Below are positions 36,071 through 44,452 of a stretch of 64,000 nt of DNA, one piece after another (position 1 is the first letter of the stretch; each line of letters begins with the position of its first letter). Source of the stretch: Bacteroides sp. Marseille-P3684 (GTDB taxonomy: Bacteria; Bacteroidota; Bacteroidia; Bacteroidales; Bacteroidaceae); assembly GCF_900291465.1 (NCBI RefSeq), contig NZ_LT985808.1, positions 1,932,575-1,996,574 on the forward strand, written 5' to 3'. The position numbers were made by a program, and so were the translations under genes. The notes beneath the pieces are model-generated. The model saw only the letters and a program-made list of their open reading frames with translations, was not told where the DNA came from and did no database searches.

Positions 36071-37455
36071 AGAAACAACAGATAATATTACTGATGGGCG
36101 CAGCTGCTTTGTTCAGCAGCTGCGGCATCTACAATTCCTATAAGCGCCCGAGTGATATTTCCGTTGAAGGGATATATCGGGATACGGTATCCGTCAACGA
36201 TACGCTGGTCAGCGATACGACCAACATGGGCAATATCTCCTGGCGTGAGATGTTCCGTGACCCGAAGTTGCAGGCGCTCATCGAGCAAGGCTTGACCAAC
36301 AATACCGACTTGCAGACCGCCATCCTGCAAGTAGAGCAGGCAAAAGCCTCTCTGACAAGTGCGCGTTTGTCCTTCTTGCCCGCATTTACCCTTTCTCCGC
36401 AAGGCGGTATCACCAAGATGGAGAATACCTCTTCGTACCGTACGTGGCAGGCTCCGCTGAGTGCCAGCTGGGAGGTTGACCTCTTCGGTAACTTGCTGAA
36501 CTCTTCACGGAGTGCGCGCGCTACTTTGCTGCAAAGCGAGGCATACGAACAGGCGGTGCGGTCGCAGGTGATTTCCAATATCGCCAGTCTCTATTACACG
36601 TTGCTGATGCTTGACCGTCAGTTGGAGATTAGTGAAGAGACACATGTGAAGTGGTCGCAGACCCTCTCCATGATGCAGGACATGATGGAGGCAGGCATGT
36701 CCAACAAGGCTGGAGTTGCCCAGACGGAAGCCAGTTGCTATGCCGTGGCTGCCAGCATTGCCGAGATTCGTCAGACCATCCGTGAGACCGAGAACTCACT
36801 TTCCACCTTGCTGGGTATGGCACCCCAACACATTGAACGTGGACGTTTGGAAGACCAGCAGATGCCCGAGGATATCAATGCTGGCATTCCTTTGCAATTG
36901 TTGTCGAACCGTCCGGATGTACGTGCTGCAGAGATGTCGCTTGCCAATGCGTTCTACCTGACCAATAAGGCCCGTTCGGCATTCTATCCGAAAATTTCCT
37001 TGACCGGAACCTTGGGGTGGACGAACGGAACTACGGGCAACTTGAACCCGGCACAAATCATGAAGAACGCCATCGCTTCGTTGACCCAGCCCATTTTCAA
37101 TCGGGGCGCTCTGATTGCTAACCTGAAGATTTCAAAGGCACAGCAGGAGCAGGCAAAACTCGCTTTCCAACAGACCGTGTTGGATGCCGGTGCTGAGGTG
37201 AGCAACGCTCTGTTTGCTTACCAGACCGTCGGTGAGAAGAGCCAGCAACGTGACAAGCAGGTGAAAGCTTTGGAAGAGGCCGTGGATGCAACCATCGGGC
37301 TGATGGATGTGGGACAGACCACCTACCTGGATGTTATCACAGCCCAGCAATCACTTCTCAGTGCCCAGCTTACACAGGTACAAGACAATTATGACTACTT
37401 GCAGTCAGTCATCAGTCTCTACCAGGCGTTGGGTGGTGGAAGGACCGGTGAATAA
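36067..37455 (+). CDS. TolC/OprM-family outer membrane channel lipoprotein
   Basis: Outer-membrane exit duct of the RND system, 462 residues. A lipoprotein signal ends in AALFSSC (Cys about residue 20). Two similar OEP repeats follow: FRDPKLQALIEQGLTNNTDLQ with QVEQAKASLTSARLSFLPAF, and in the second half SNRPDVRAAEMSLANAF with ARSAFYPKISLTGTLGW, typical of the CusC/OprM group. The final coiled part includes GQTTYLDVITAQQSLLSAQ. It overlaps the pump gene by four bases and is the last gene of the operon, followed by a strong terminator. Confidence 0.95.
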   Translation: MKKQQIILLMGAAALFSSCGIYNSYKRPSDISVEGIYRDTVSVNDTLVSDTTNMGNISWREMFRDPKLQALIEQGLTNNTDLQTAILQVEQAKASLTSARLSFLPAFTLSPQGGITKMENTSSYRTWQAPLSASWEVDLFGNLLNSSRSARATLLQSEAYEQAVRSQVISNIASLYYTLLMLDRQLEISEETHVKWSQTLSMMQDMMEAGMSNKAGVAQTEASCYAVAASIAEIRQTIRETENSLSTLLGMAPQHIERGRLEDQQMPEDINAGIPLQLLSNRPDVRAAEMSLANAFYLTNKARSAFYPKISLTGTLGWTNGTTGNLNPAQIMKNAIASLTQPIFNRGALIANLKISKAQQEQAKLAFQQTVLDAGAEVSNALFAYQTVGEKSQQRDKQVKALEEAVDATIGLMDVGQTTYLDVITAQQSLLSAQLTQVQDNYDYLQSVISLYQALGGGRTGE

Positions 37456-37490
37456 AGGTGAGCTTACAATGAAATGTTGATATATAAGAG

Positions 37491-37522
37491 GTCCGTTATT
37501 GAGCTTCAATAACGGACTTTTT
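37491..37522 (+). terminator. Terminator of the RND operon
   Basis: GTCCGTTATTGA, loop GCT, TCAATAACGGAC: 12-bp perfect stem followed by five T. Confidence 0.94.
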
Positions 37523-37624
37523 CACACATTCACAGTGAAAAAGGCTTGTAAATATGTAACCTTTTTTATAGCTTTGTCACACTTAGTTACCTTATTGAAA
37601 TATTAACCTTCTAAATATACGATT

Positions 37625-38392
37625 ATGATTAGTCCGTTAGCTTATGTCGATCCGTCGGCACAGATTGGCAAGAATGTCACAATCCATCCATTTGCTTACA
37701 TTGACAAGAATGTCGTGATCGGTGACAACTGTGTCGTGATGCCATACGCAAGCATAATGAGTGGTGCACGTCTTGGAAGTGGAAATGTGATTTATCAGGG
37801 AGCAGTTATCGGAACACCTCCCCAAGATTTCAAACATAAGGGCGAAGATACCATCGTCCGTATTGGTGACAACAATGTCATCCGTGAGAATGCCGTCATC
37901 ATACGCGCTTCAGCTCCCGAACATGAGACGGTTATCGGTGACGGTAACTTCATCATGCAGGCAGTTCGTATTTCGCACGATGCCACCATCGGCAATCATT
38001 GTATTATCGGCAATGGTTCGCAAGTGGCAGGACGCTCAACGGTCGGCAATTATTCCATTCTCGCTTCGTCGGTTATCATGACCGGTCATATCCGGGTGGG
38101 CGACTGGTCGGTTATTCAGGGAGGATGCCGCTTCTCGAATGATGTTCCGCCTTACGTAGTAGTGGCACATGAACCCGCTGCGTTCTACAGCATCAACACA
38201 AAGGTACTGCAACATAACGGCTTCTCTGAAACCATTATCAAGCACATTGCCCATGCTTATCGCATCATCTACCATGCCAATACATCCGTAGACGATGCCA
38301 TCTATCGTGTGGAGCAGCAGGTGCCGCGTGGAGAGGAAATCAACAACATCATCAAGTTTATCACAGAGTCAAAAGTAGGCATCATCAAGTGA
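37625..38392 (+). CDS. LpxA-like left-handed beta-helix acyltransferase paralog
   Basis: A 255-residue hexapeptide-repeat protein similar to LpxA, which adds a 3-hydroxyacyl chain to UDP-GlcNAc in lipid A synthesis. Hexapeptide turns cover about residues 2-190 (IGKNVTIHPFAYIDKNVVIGD), followed by the LpxA-type helical C-terminus (GFSETIIKHIAHAYRIIYHA). The catalytic-base region VRISHDATIGNH is kept, but the later LpxA motif around M-H-Q-F is replaced by IMTGHIRVG. It stands alone, not in an lpxD-lpxC-lpxA cluster, so it is probably a second, diverged copy whose acyl-ACP or nucleotide-sugar preference may differ. Confidence 0.85.
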   Translation: MISPLAYVDPSAQIGKNVTIHPFAYIDKNVVIGDNCVVMPYASIMSGARLGSGNVIYQGAVIGTPPQDFKHKGEDTIVRIGDNNVIRENAVIIRASAPEHETVIGDGNFIMQAVRISHDATIGNHCIIGNGSQVAGRSTVGNYSILASSVIMTGHIRVGDWSVIQGGCRFSNDVPPYVVVAHEPAAFYSINTKVLQHNGFSETIIKHIAHAYRIIYHANTSVDDAIYRVEQQVPRGEEINNIIKFITESKVGIIK

Positions 38393-38423
38393 TGCTGCCT
38401 TGACCCTTTACCTTATAATATAT

Positions 38424-38466
38424 AGGCAGCCCAAGACACCGGTCAAGAGTCTTCGGGCTGCCTTTT
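38424..38466 (+). terminator. Terminator of the lpxA-like gene
   Basis: AGGCAGCCC-AAGAC pairs with GTCTT-C-GGGCTGCCT, followed by a T-rich tract. Confidence 0.9.
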
Positions 38467-38530
38467 ACTTTTTTAACTTTCTGGACCGTAATATTGCTTT
38501 GTAATAATTACAATCTTAGAAATAATTTTA

Positions 38531-38538
38531 TACCTTTG
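38531..38538 (+). promoter_or_regulatory. -7 box of the rubrerythrin gene
   Basis: TACCTTTG, 36 bases before the start codon. Confidence 0.6.
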
Positions 38539-38574
38539 CATCAAAGAAAACTAACTAACTAAAAGCAATAATTT

Positions 38575-39153
38575 ATGGAAAAGTCATTGAAAGGTACACG
38601 TACCGAAAAGAATCTGATGATTTCTTTCGCTGGTGAGTCACAAGCAAGAATGCGCTACACTTACTTTGCAAGTGCAGCCAAGAAGGAAGGCTATGAGCAG
38701 ATTGCTGCCATCTTCACAGAAACAGCTGATCAGGAGAAAGAGCATGCAAAGCGTATGTTCAAGTGGTTGGAAGGCGGAATGGTTGAGATTACAGCCAGCT
38801 ATCCTGCCGGTGTTATTGGTACAACTGCTGAGAACCTGAAGGCAGCTGCTGCAGGCGAGCATGAAGAGTGGTCGCTTGATTATCCGAAGTTTGCTGATAT
38901 TGCCGATGAGGAAGGATTCCCTGCCATCGCTATCATGTATCGCAACATTGCTGTGGCTGAGAAGGGACACGAGGAGAGATATCGTGCTCTGCTTGCCAAC
39001 GTTGAAAACGGCGAAGTGTTCAAGAAAAAGGAAAATGTGATCTGGCAATGTCGCAACTGCGGTTTCATTTTCGAAGGTCCCGAGGCACCTGCCGTATGTC
39101 CGGCATGTCTCCATCCGCAAGCTTACTTCCAGGTGAAGCCGACTAATTATTGA
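38575..39153 (+). CDS. rbr: Rubrerythrin
   Basis: Diiron/rubredoxin peroxidase that reduces hydrogen peroxide in anaerobes. The 192-residue protein has the ferritin-like four-helix domain with Glu ligands in FAGESQARMRYTYFASAAKK and TETADQEKEHAKRMFKWLEG, the second pair NIAVAEKGHEERYRALLANV, and a C-terminal rubredoxin domain with its two Cys pairs in WQCRNCGFIFEG and CPACLHPQAYF. All ligands are present. Monocistronic, with its own promoter and terminator. Such genes are usually induced by oxygen or peroxide in Bacteroides, but no OxyR site could be recognised here. Confidence 0.97.
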   Translation: MEKSLKGTRTEKNLMISFAGESQARMRYTYFASAAKKEGYEQIAAIFTETADQEKEHAKRMFKWLEGGMVEITASYPAGVIGTTAENLKAAAAGEHEEWSLDYPKFADIADEEGFPAIAIMYRNIAVAEKGHEERYRALLANVENGEVFKKKENVIWQCRNCGFIFEGPEAPAVCPACLHPQAYFQVKPTNY

Positions 39154-39188
39154 GAATCTGACAGCGTCATCGCTGATTAATGACCAAG

Positions 39189-39232
39189 GGTCGGGAAGAA
39201 CATGACACATATCTGTTCTTCCTGACCTTTTT
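39189..39232 (+). terminator. Terminator of the rubrerythrin gene
   Basis: GGTCGGGAAGAACA pairs with TGTTCTTCCTGACC (one mismatch), followed by five T. Confidence 0.93.
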
Positions 39233-39315
39233 CATTCCAGATTGTGTGTATTGACCGGCTGTTTGTATCTTTGTGGTCGATTTTATGTGAACTATTAATT
39301 CTAACTATTATTTTT

Positions 39316-40164
39316 ATGTTGTTTACTTTATTAAATGCTACTTCCTTGGTCAATGTCGAGCAGGTGGTCGATAAGCTGATTACTTGGGGCGTAGAGACCG
39401 GTAAGGACATCTTGGGAGCAATTTTGATCTATGTCATCGGACGTTTCATCATCCGTCAGATCATGCGTCTGGTTGCTAATATTCTGGAACGTCGTAAGTT
39501 TGAAAGCAGTGTACAGACCTTCTTGAAGAGTTTGCTCAGTATCCTCCTCAATCTGGTACTGGCATTCGCCATCATCAGTAAGCTGGGCGTAGAAACAACC
39601 AGTCTGGCAGCCTTGTTGGCATCGGCCGGTGTTGCTATTGGTATGGCACTGTCAGGCAATCTTTCAAACTTTGCCGGAGGACTTGTCATCCTGGTATTCA
39701 AACCATTTAAAGTGGGTGATTTTATCGATGGCCCCGATGGGGTAAGTGGTACGGTGAAGGAAATACAGATTTTTCATACCATTCTGGCCATGCTGGATGA
39801 CCGTATCATCTATGTACCCAATGGCGTGCTCAGCAGCAATGCCATTACGAATTACAGCCGTCAGCAGATGCGTCGTGCCGAGTGGACATTCGGAGTGGAG
39901 TATGGAGAAGACTACGAACGTGTGAAAGCGGTTTTGGAAAGAATCATTGCGGCTGATGACCGCATTTTGAAGACTCCGGAGCCTTTTATTGCACTCTCCT
40001 CACTCTCGGCAAGCAGCGTGGACATCAAGGTGCGTGCTTGGGCGAAAGTCTCAGATTATTGGGATGTCTACTTTGACATGAACCGGGTGGTTTATGAAAC
40101 ATTCAATAAGGAAGGCATCGGATTCCCCTTCCCGCAACTTACCGTTCATCAGGCAAAAGACTGA
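39316..40164 (+). CDS. mscS: MscS-type mechanosensitive channel
   Basis: Small-conductance channel that opens under membrane tension to release solutes in hypo-osmotic shock. The 282-residue protein has three hydrophobic segments at the N-terminus (about residues 18-40, 60-85 and 90-110), the third with the Gly/Ala-rich pore pattern ASAGVAIGMALSGNLSNFAGG, followed by the beta domain (LVFKPFKVGDFIDGPDGVSG, MLDDRIIYVPNGVLSSNAI) and the alpha-beta C-terminus. An in-frame ATG at 39244 would overlap the rubrerythrin terminator tail and adds an unlikely N-terminus; the ATG at 39316 is preferred. Confidence 0.94.
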   Translation: MLFTLLNATSLVNVEQVVDKLITWGVETGKDILGAILIYVIGRFIIRQIMRLVANILERRKFESSVQTFLKSLLSILLNLVLAFAIISKLGVETTSLAALLASAGVAIGMALSGNLSNFAGGLVILVFKPFKVGDFIDGPDGVSGTVKEIQIFHTILAMLDDRIIYVPNGVLSSNAITNYSRQQMRRAEWTFGVEYGEDYERVKAVLERIIAADDRILKTPEPFIALSSLSASSVDIKVRAWAKVSDYWDVYFDMNRVVYETFNKEGIGFPFPQLTVHQAKD

Positions 40165-40205
40165 AATTGCGAGTTTGAAGACGGTTTGAAAACCGTTTGA
40201 ATGGT

Positions 40206-40284
40206 AAAAAGAAATGTCTTTATTGGAACTCTTCCTTGGCTGGACCGGCTGAAGGAAAGGGAGCTGATAAGGACATTTCTTTTT
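40206..40284. terminator. Long hairpin after mscS
   Basis: AAAAAGAAATGTC pairs with GACATTTCTTTTT at the base, with TTAT/ATAA and a nested CTTCCTT...GAAGGAAAG stem inside, making a rod of about 79 bases with an A-run and T-run at its ends. It fits a bidirectional terminator. The stretch 40285-40490 up to the xylose promoter shows no gene. Confidence 0.75.
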
Positions 40285-40496
40285 ATTTGCTCCGATATTA
40301 CTGATTGGCGTCGGCTTTTTTACAATCTTTCTTTCTATAGAATCTTATCGGATTACAGGTATTTTGCAAGGCTGTAAATGTTGGAATAAGGCCTTTTTAG
40401 GGTCAGAACAGGAGTCAATGATTTCTAGTTGTATCGAAGAAGATAAGCCTTATACGCTTATCGTACGATTGACGATATTTACAACTTTGGAAAATA

Positions 40497-40510
40497 ATGT
40501 TTTAAAACAT
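40497..40510. promoter_or_regulatory. Candidate operator upstream of the xylose regulator
   Basis: ATGTTTTAAAACAT, a 14-base perfect palindrome ending 20 bases before the -33 box of the xyl promoter. Its position fits autoregulation by the adjacent Nudix-type regulator. No match to a known motif is claimed. Confidence 0.45.
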
Positions 40511-40530
40511 AGAAAAAAGAAGTTGATATA

Positions 40531-40562
40531 TTTGTTTATATGGAAGAACTACTCTACTTTTG
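40531..40562 (+). promoter_or_regulatory. Promoter of the xylose operon
   Basis: TTTG (40531-40534), exactly 20 bases of spacer, TACTTTTG (40555-40562); start codon 23 bases later. Confidence 0.8.
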
Positions 40563-40585
40563 TCACGCAAAAATGAAGGAAACCA

Positions 40586-41326
40586 ATGAAAACACAGATG
40601 AGTGAAGAAAACCATCAAGTAAGCCCTAATATCTCGGTCGATTGTTCTTTGATCGGATTTGACGGAGAAGAGCTCCGCGTCCTGTTGGTAAGGCAGGTAG
40701 GTGCATCCGAATCGGAACAGGAAACGATGTATAAGCTCCCGGGAAGTTTGATTTATGTTGACGAAGATTTGGATGAAGCAGCCAAACGGGTGTTGTACGA
40801 ATTGACAGGATTGAAGAGTGTCCCGATGGTTCAATTCCGTGCTTTTGGCTCGAAGAACCGTACTCGTAACCCGAAAGATGTTGGTTGGTTGGAGCGTTTC
40901 CACAGTTTGCCGAACCAGATTGATCGTATTGTGACGATTGCCTATCTGGCTCTGTTGAAAATCGACCGTAAATATACTCGTCTGTCTCATAAATATGAAG
41001 CTAGCTGGGTGCCTGTAAAAGATGTGGGTGAGTTGGCTTTTGACCATAACCAGATTTTGGAGGCCTCATTGGCTTATGTCCGTCAGTACGTAGAAAATTC
41101 TCCGGCTGCGTTGTTCGATTTGCTCCCCCGTAAATTCACCGCGGCACAGTTGCGACGGCTTTATGAGATTGTTTACGACCGTTCGTTCGACGTCCGTAAT
41201 TTCCACAAACGAATTTCCATGATGAAATACGTGGTACCCCTGGAGGAAAAGGAGCAGGGAGTATCCCATCGTGCCGCCCGATATTATCGGTTTGACCGGG
41301 TTATTTACAACCAGATGCGTAACTAA
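40586..41326 (+). CDS. xylR: Nudix-domain transcriptional regulator of xylose genes (NrtR family)
   Basis: A 246-residue regulator with an N-terminal Nudix-like domain (residues about 10-145) and a C-terminal winged helix (FTAAQLRRLYEIVYDRSFDVRNFHKRI, about residues 175-205). The Nudix box is degenerate: in GSLIYVDEDLDEAAKRVLYELTGL-type sequence (residues about 51-74) the catalytic R-E-x-x-E-E pattern is broken (KRVLYEL), so it probably binds ligand without hydrolysis, as in NrtR-family sugar regulators known in Bacteroides. It begins the operon with xylB (33 bases) and xylA, and is the likely sensor of xylose or xylulose derivatives. The gene name is by context. Confidence 0.85.
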   Translation: MKTQMSEENHQVSPNISVDCSLIGFDGEELRVLLVRQVGASESEQETMYKLPGSLIYVDEDLDEAAKRVLYELTGLKSVPMVQFRAFGSKNRTRNPKDVGWLERFHSLPNQIDRIVTIAYLALLKIDRKYTRLSHKYEASWVPVKDVGELAFDHNQILEASLAYVRQYVENSPAALFDLLPRKFTAAQLRRLYEIVYDRSFDVRNFHKRISMMKYVVPLEEKEQGVSHRAARYYRFDRVIYNQMRN

Positions 41327-41359
41327 CAGTAACTAAAAATAGATTAAATAATAAGTAGT

Positions 41360-42844
41360 ATGTATTTATTAGGGTATGATATAGGTAGCTCTTCGGTAAA
41401 GGCTAGCTTGGTGAATGCGGAAACAGGCGTATGTGTCGCTTCTGCATTCTATCCGAAAGTAGAGGCTGAAATTATTGCTGTCCAGCCGGGTTGGGCAGAG
41501 CAGAAGCCTGAGATGTGGTGGCAGAACCTGAAACTGGCAACTGCTGCTGTCATGGAACAGTCGGCTGTATCGGCAGAGCAGATTGCAGCCATCGGTATCT
41601 CGTATCAGATGCATGGTCTGGTTTGTGTTGACAAGGATTTGCAGGTGCTCCGTCCTGCCATTATCTGGTGTGATTCCCGTGCCGTGGGGTATGGACAGAA
41701 AGCATTGGAGACTCTTGGCGAATCGGTATGCCTGTCGCATCTGTTGAACTCTCCGGGCAACTTTACGGCCTCTAAACTGGCTTGGGTGAAAGAGAACGAA
41801 CCGGATATCTATGCCCGCATCTACAAAATCATGTTGCCGGGTGACTATATAGCCATGCGGATGACTGGAGAAGTTTGCACGACTGTATCGGGTCTTTCCG
41901 AGGGAATGTTCTGGGACTTCAAGAACAACCGTGTCGCTGATTTCCTGATGGAGTATTACGGCTTTGATAAATCCTTGATCCCTGACATACGTCCGACTTT
42001 CTCCGAACAGGGACGCATGACGGCTGCCGTGGCTGAGGAACTGGGACTGCGTGCAGGTATCCCCGTGACTTATCGCGCCGGTGACCAACCCAATAATGCA
42101 CTTTCCCTGAATGTGTTCAATCCCGGTGAAATAGCTTCGACGGCAGGAACATCCGGAGTCGTTTACGGTGTGAACGGGACTGTGAACTATGATCCCCAAT
42201 CGCGGGTGAACACCTTTGCCCATGTCAACCATACTGACGAGCAAACCCGTTTGGGTGTATTGCTTTGCATTAACGGAACGGGTATCTTGAACTCTTGGAT
42301 CAAGCGGACAATGGGTACGGACGTTTCTTATGCCGAAATGAATGATTTGGCGGCAGGAGTACCTATCGGCAGTCAGGGATTGAGTGTGATACCTTTTGGT
42401 AATGGTGCGGAGCGTGTCTTGGGCAACAAGGAGCCGGGATGTTCCTTGCAAGGGCTGAACTTCAACTCGCATACACGTGCACACATCATGCGTGCAGCAC
42501 AGGAGGGTATTGTGTTCTCATTTAAATATGGTATGGAAGTGATGGAACAGATGGGCATGCACATCACGAATATCCATGCAGGTAATGCCAACATGTTCCT
42601 GAGCCCGATATTCCGCAACACACTTGCCGGAGTCACCGGAGCCACTATTGAGCTTTATGATACCGATGGTTCCGTGGGAGCTGCCAAGGGTGCCGGTATG
42701 GGAGCCGGAATCTATAAAGACAACACGGAAGCCTTCTCTACACTGAAGAAGCTGCAGGTCATCGAGCCGGACGTACAGGCGGCCGAACAATACCAGGCAG
42801 CATACGCTTTGTGGAAGGAGCGTCTGGCTAACGTAGTTCGCTAA
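41360..42844 (+). CDS. xylB: Xylulokinase
   Basis: Phosphorylates D-xylulose to xylulose 5-phosphate with ATP. The 494-residue FGGY-family kinase has the N-terminal phosphate motif LLGYDIGSSSVKASLVNA, the region ISYQMHGLVCVDKD and AIIWCDSRAVGYG, the catalytic-Asp region YRAGDQPNNALSLNVFNPGE and the adenosine motif TAGTSGVVYGVNG, and GNANMFLSPIFRNTLAGVTG near the C-terminus. Lies between the regulator and xylA (52 bases apart). No xylose transporter follows xylA in this window, so uptake must be encoded elsewhere. Confidence 0.95.
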   Translation: MYLLGYDIGSSSVKASLVNAETGVCVASAFYPKVEAEIIAVQPGWAEQKPEMWWQNLKLATAAVMEQSAVSAEQIAAIGISYQMHGLVCVDKDLQVLRPAIIWCDSRAVGYGQKALETLGESVCLSHLLNSPGNFTASKLAWVKENEPDIYARIYKIMLPGDYIAMRMTGEVCTTVSGLSEGMFWDFKNNRVADFLMEYYGFDKSLIPDIRPTFSEQGRMTAAVAEELGLRAGIPVTYRAGDQPNNALSLNVFNPGEIASTAGTSGVVYGVNGTVNYDPQSRVNTFAHVNHTDEQTRLGVLLCINGTGILNSWIKRTMGTDVSYAEMNDLAAGVPIGSQGLSVIPFGNGAERVLGNKEPGCSLQGLNFNSHTRAHIMRAAQEGIVFSFKYGMEVMEQMGMHITNIHAGNANMFLSPIFRNTLAGVTGATIELYDTDGSVGAAKGAGMGAGIYKDNTEAFSTLKKLQVIEPDVQAAEQYQAAYALWKERLANVVR

Positions 42845-42896
42845 ACACGATTTATAAAACACAACATATTAATTGACCTTTAAAAACAAAAGACTT

Positions 42897-44213
42897 ATGG
42901 CAACAAAAGAGTATTTTCCCGGAATAGGAAAAATCAAATTCGAAGGAAAAGATAGTAAGAACCCGATGGCTTACCACTATTATGATGCTGAAAAGGTAAT
43001 CATGGGTAAGAAGATGAAAGACTGGTTGAAGTTTGCAATGGCATGGTGGCACACCTTGTGCGCTGAAGGTGGTGACCAGTTCGGTGGTGGTACGAAGAAG
43101 TTCCCCTGGAACGGTGACCCCGACAAGGTTCAGGCTGCCAAGAACAAGATGGATGCCGGTTTTGAATTCATGCAGAAGCTGGGTATCGAGTACTACTGCT
43201 TCCACGACATCGACTTGTGCGAAGAGGCCGATACCATCGAAGAATATGAGGCTAACTTGAAGGAAATCGTGGCTTATGCCAAGCAGAAACAAGCTGAAAC
43301 CGGCATCAAGTTGCTGTGGGGTACAGCCAACGTATTCGGTCACGCACGCTACATGAACGGTGCTGCTACCAACCCGGAATTTGACGTTGTAGCTCGCGCT
43401 GGTGTTCAGATCAAGAATGCAATCGACGCTACCATTGAGTTGGGTGGTACCAACTATGTGTTCTGGGGTGGCCGTGAAGGTTACATGAGCATCCTTAACA
43501 CAGACCAGAAACGTGAAAAAGAGCACCTCGCTCAGATGTTGACCATGGCTCGTGACTATGCCCGTGCCAAAGGCTTCACCGGTACGTTCCTGATCGAGCC
43601 GAAACCGATGGAACCGACCAAGCATCAATATGATGTGGACACTGAAACGGTTATCGGTTTCCTGAAGGCACACGGCTTGGAGAAAGACTTCAAGGTAAAC
43701 ATCGAGGTAAACCACGCAACCTTGGCAGGACACACCTTCGAACACGAGTTGGCTGTGGCTGTTGACAATGGCATGTTGGGTTCTATCGATGCCAACCGTG
43801 GTGACTATCAGAACGGTTGGGATACTGACCAGTTCCCCATTGACAACTATGAATTGGTACAGGCCATGATGCAGATCATCCGCAACGGTGGTTTGGGTAA
43901 TGGCGGTTGCAACTTCGACGCCAAGACTCGTCGTAACTCTACCGATTTGGAGGACATTGCCATTGCACACATCTCCGGTATGGATGCCATGGCACGTGCA
44001 TTGGAGTGCGCTGCCAAATTGCTCGAAGAGTCTCCTTACAAGAAGATGCTTGCTGACCGTTACGCTTCGTTCGACTCCGGTAAGGGTAAGGAATTCGAAG
44101 AAGGCAAGATGTCTTTGGAACAGTTGGTTGAATATGCCAAGACTGTAGGTGAGCCGAAGCAAGTAAGCGGCAAGCAGGAACTCTATGAAAGAATCGTAAG
44201 CTTGTATTGCTGA
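42897..44213 (+). CDS. xylA: Xylose isomerase
   Basis: Metal-dependent isomerisation of D-xylose to D-xylulose. The 438-residue class II type enzyme has the N-terminus [19 protein letters not shown], the catalytic His region [18 protein letters not shown], the metal-binding region [19 protein letters not shown], and the later metal ligands in [19 protein letters not shown] and [18 protein letters not shown]. The frame is open from 42873, but the ATG at 42897 gives the standard N-terminus. It completes the regulator-kinase-isomerase operon. Confidence 0.97.
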   Translation: MATKEYFPGIGKIKFEGKDSKNPMAYHYYDAEKVIMGKKMKDWLKFAMAWWHTLCAEGGDQFGGGTKKFPWNGDPDKVQAAKNKMDAGFEFMQKLGIEYYCFHDIDLCEEADTIEEYEANLKEIVAYAKQKQAETGIKLLWGTANVFGHARYMNGAATNPEFDVVARAGVQIKNAIDATIELGGTNYVFWGGREGYMSILNTDQKREKEHLAQMLTMARDYARAKGFTGTFLIEPKPMEPTKHQYDVDTETVIGFLKAHGLEKDFKVNIEVNHATLAGHTFEHELAVAVDNGMLGSIDANRGDYQNGWDTDQFPIDNYELVQAMMQIIRNGGLGNGGCNFDAKTRRNSTDLEDIAIAHISGMDAMARALECAAKLLEESPYKKMLADRYASFDSGKGKEFEEGKMSLEQLVEYAKTVGEPKQVSGKQELYERIVSLYC

Positions 44214-44256
44214 TTTTCTCCCATAGTTTCTGTCTTCGGGCAGAAACATTGACAGG

Positions 44257-44291
44257 CAAGGGTGTGTCGGAACAGAACTGGCACACCCTTG
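44257..44291 (+). terminator. Terminator of the xyl operon
   Basis: CAAGGGTGTG pairs with CACACCCTTG, followed by TTTCG. A smaller hairpin GTTTCTG...CAGAAAC (44226-44247) lies just before. Confidence 0.8.
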
Positions 44292-44349
44292 TTTCGTTCG
44301 CCGTACGCTCTTTTTCACCTAAAAGGGCTTACACTCCTGGAATATTTCT

Positions 44350-44357
44350 TAATTTTG
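44350..44357 (+). promoter_or_regulatory. -7 box of the mannose-1-P guanylyltransferase operon
   Basis: TAATTTTG; it lies inside the left arm of an imperfect inverted repeat whose right arm is at 44428-44446, just before the start codon. Confidence 0.55.
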
Positions 44358-44452
44358 CTCCAATTAAAGCCGGGTTGGCTGGTACCCCGTTACCTTGTCA
44401 ACGCGGCTTGAGTCTTTGGATGTGAAACCAATTAGAGCAAAATAACGAAATT

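Noticed and set aside
38575-40164. Oxidative-stress operon linking rubrerythrin and mscS
   Set aside because: A strong terminator separates them (39189-39232), so they are separate units.
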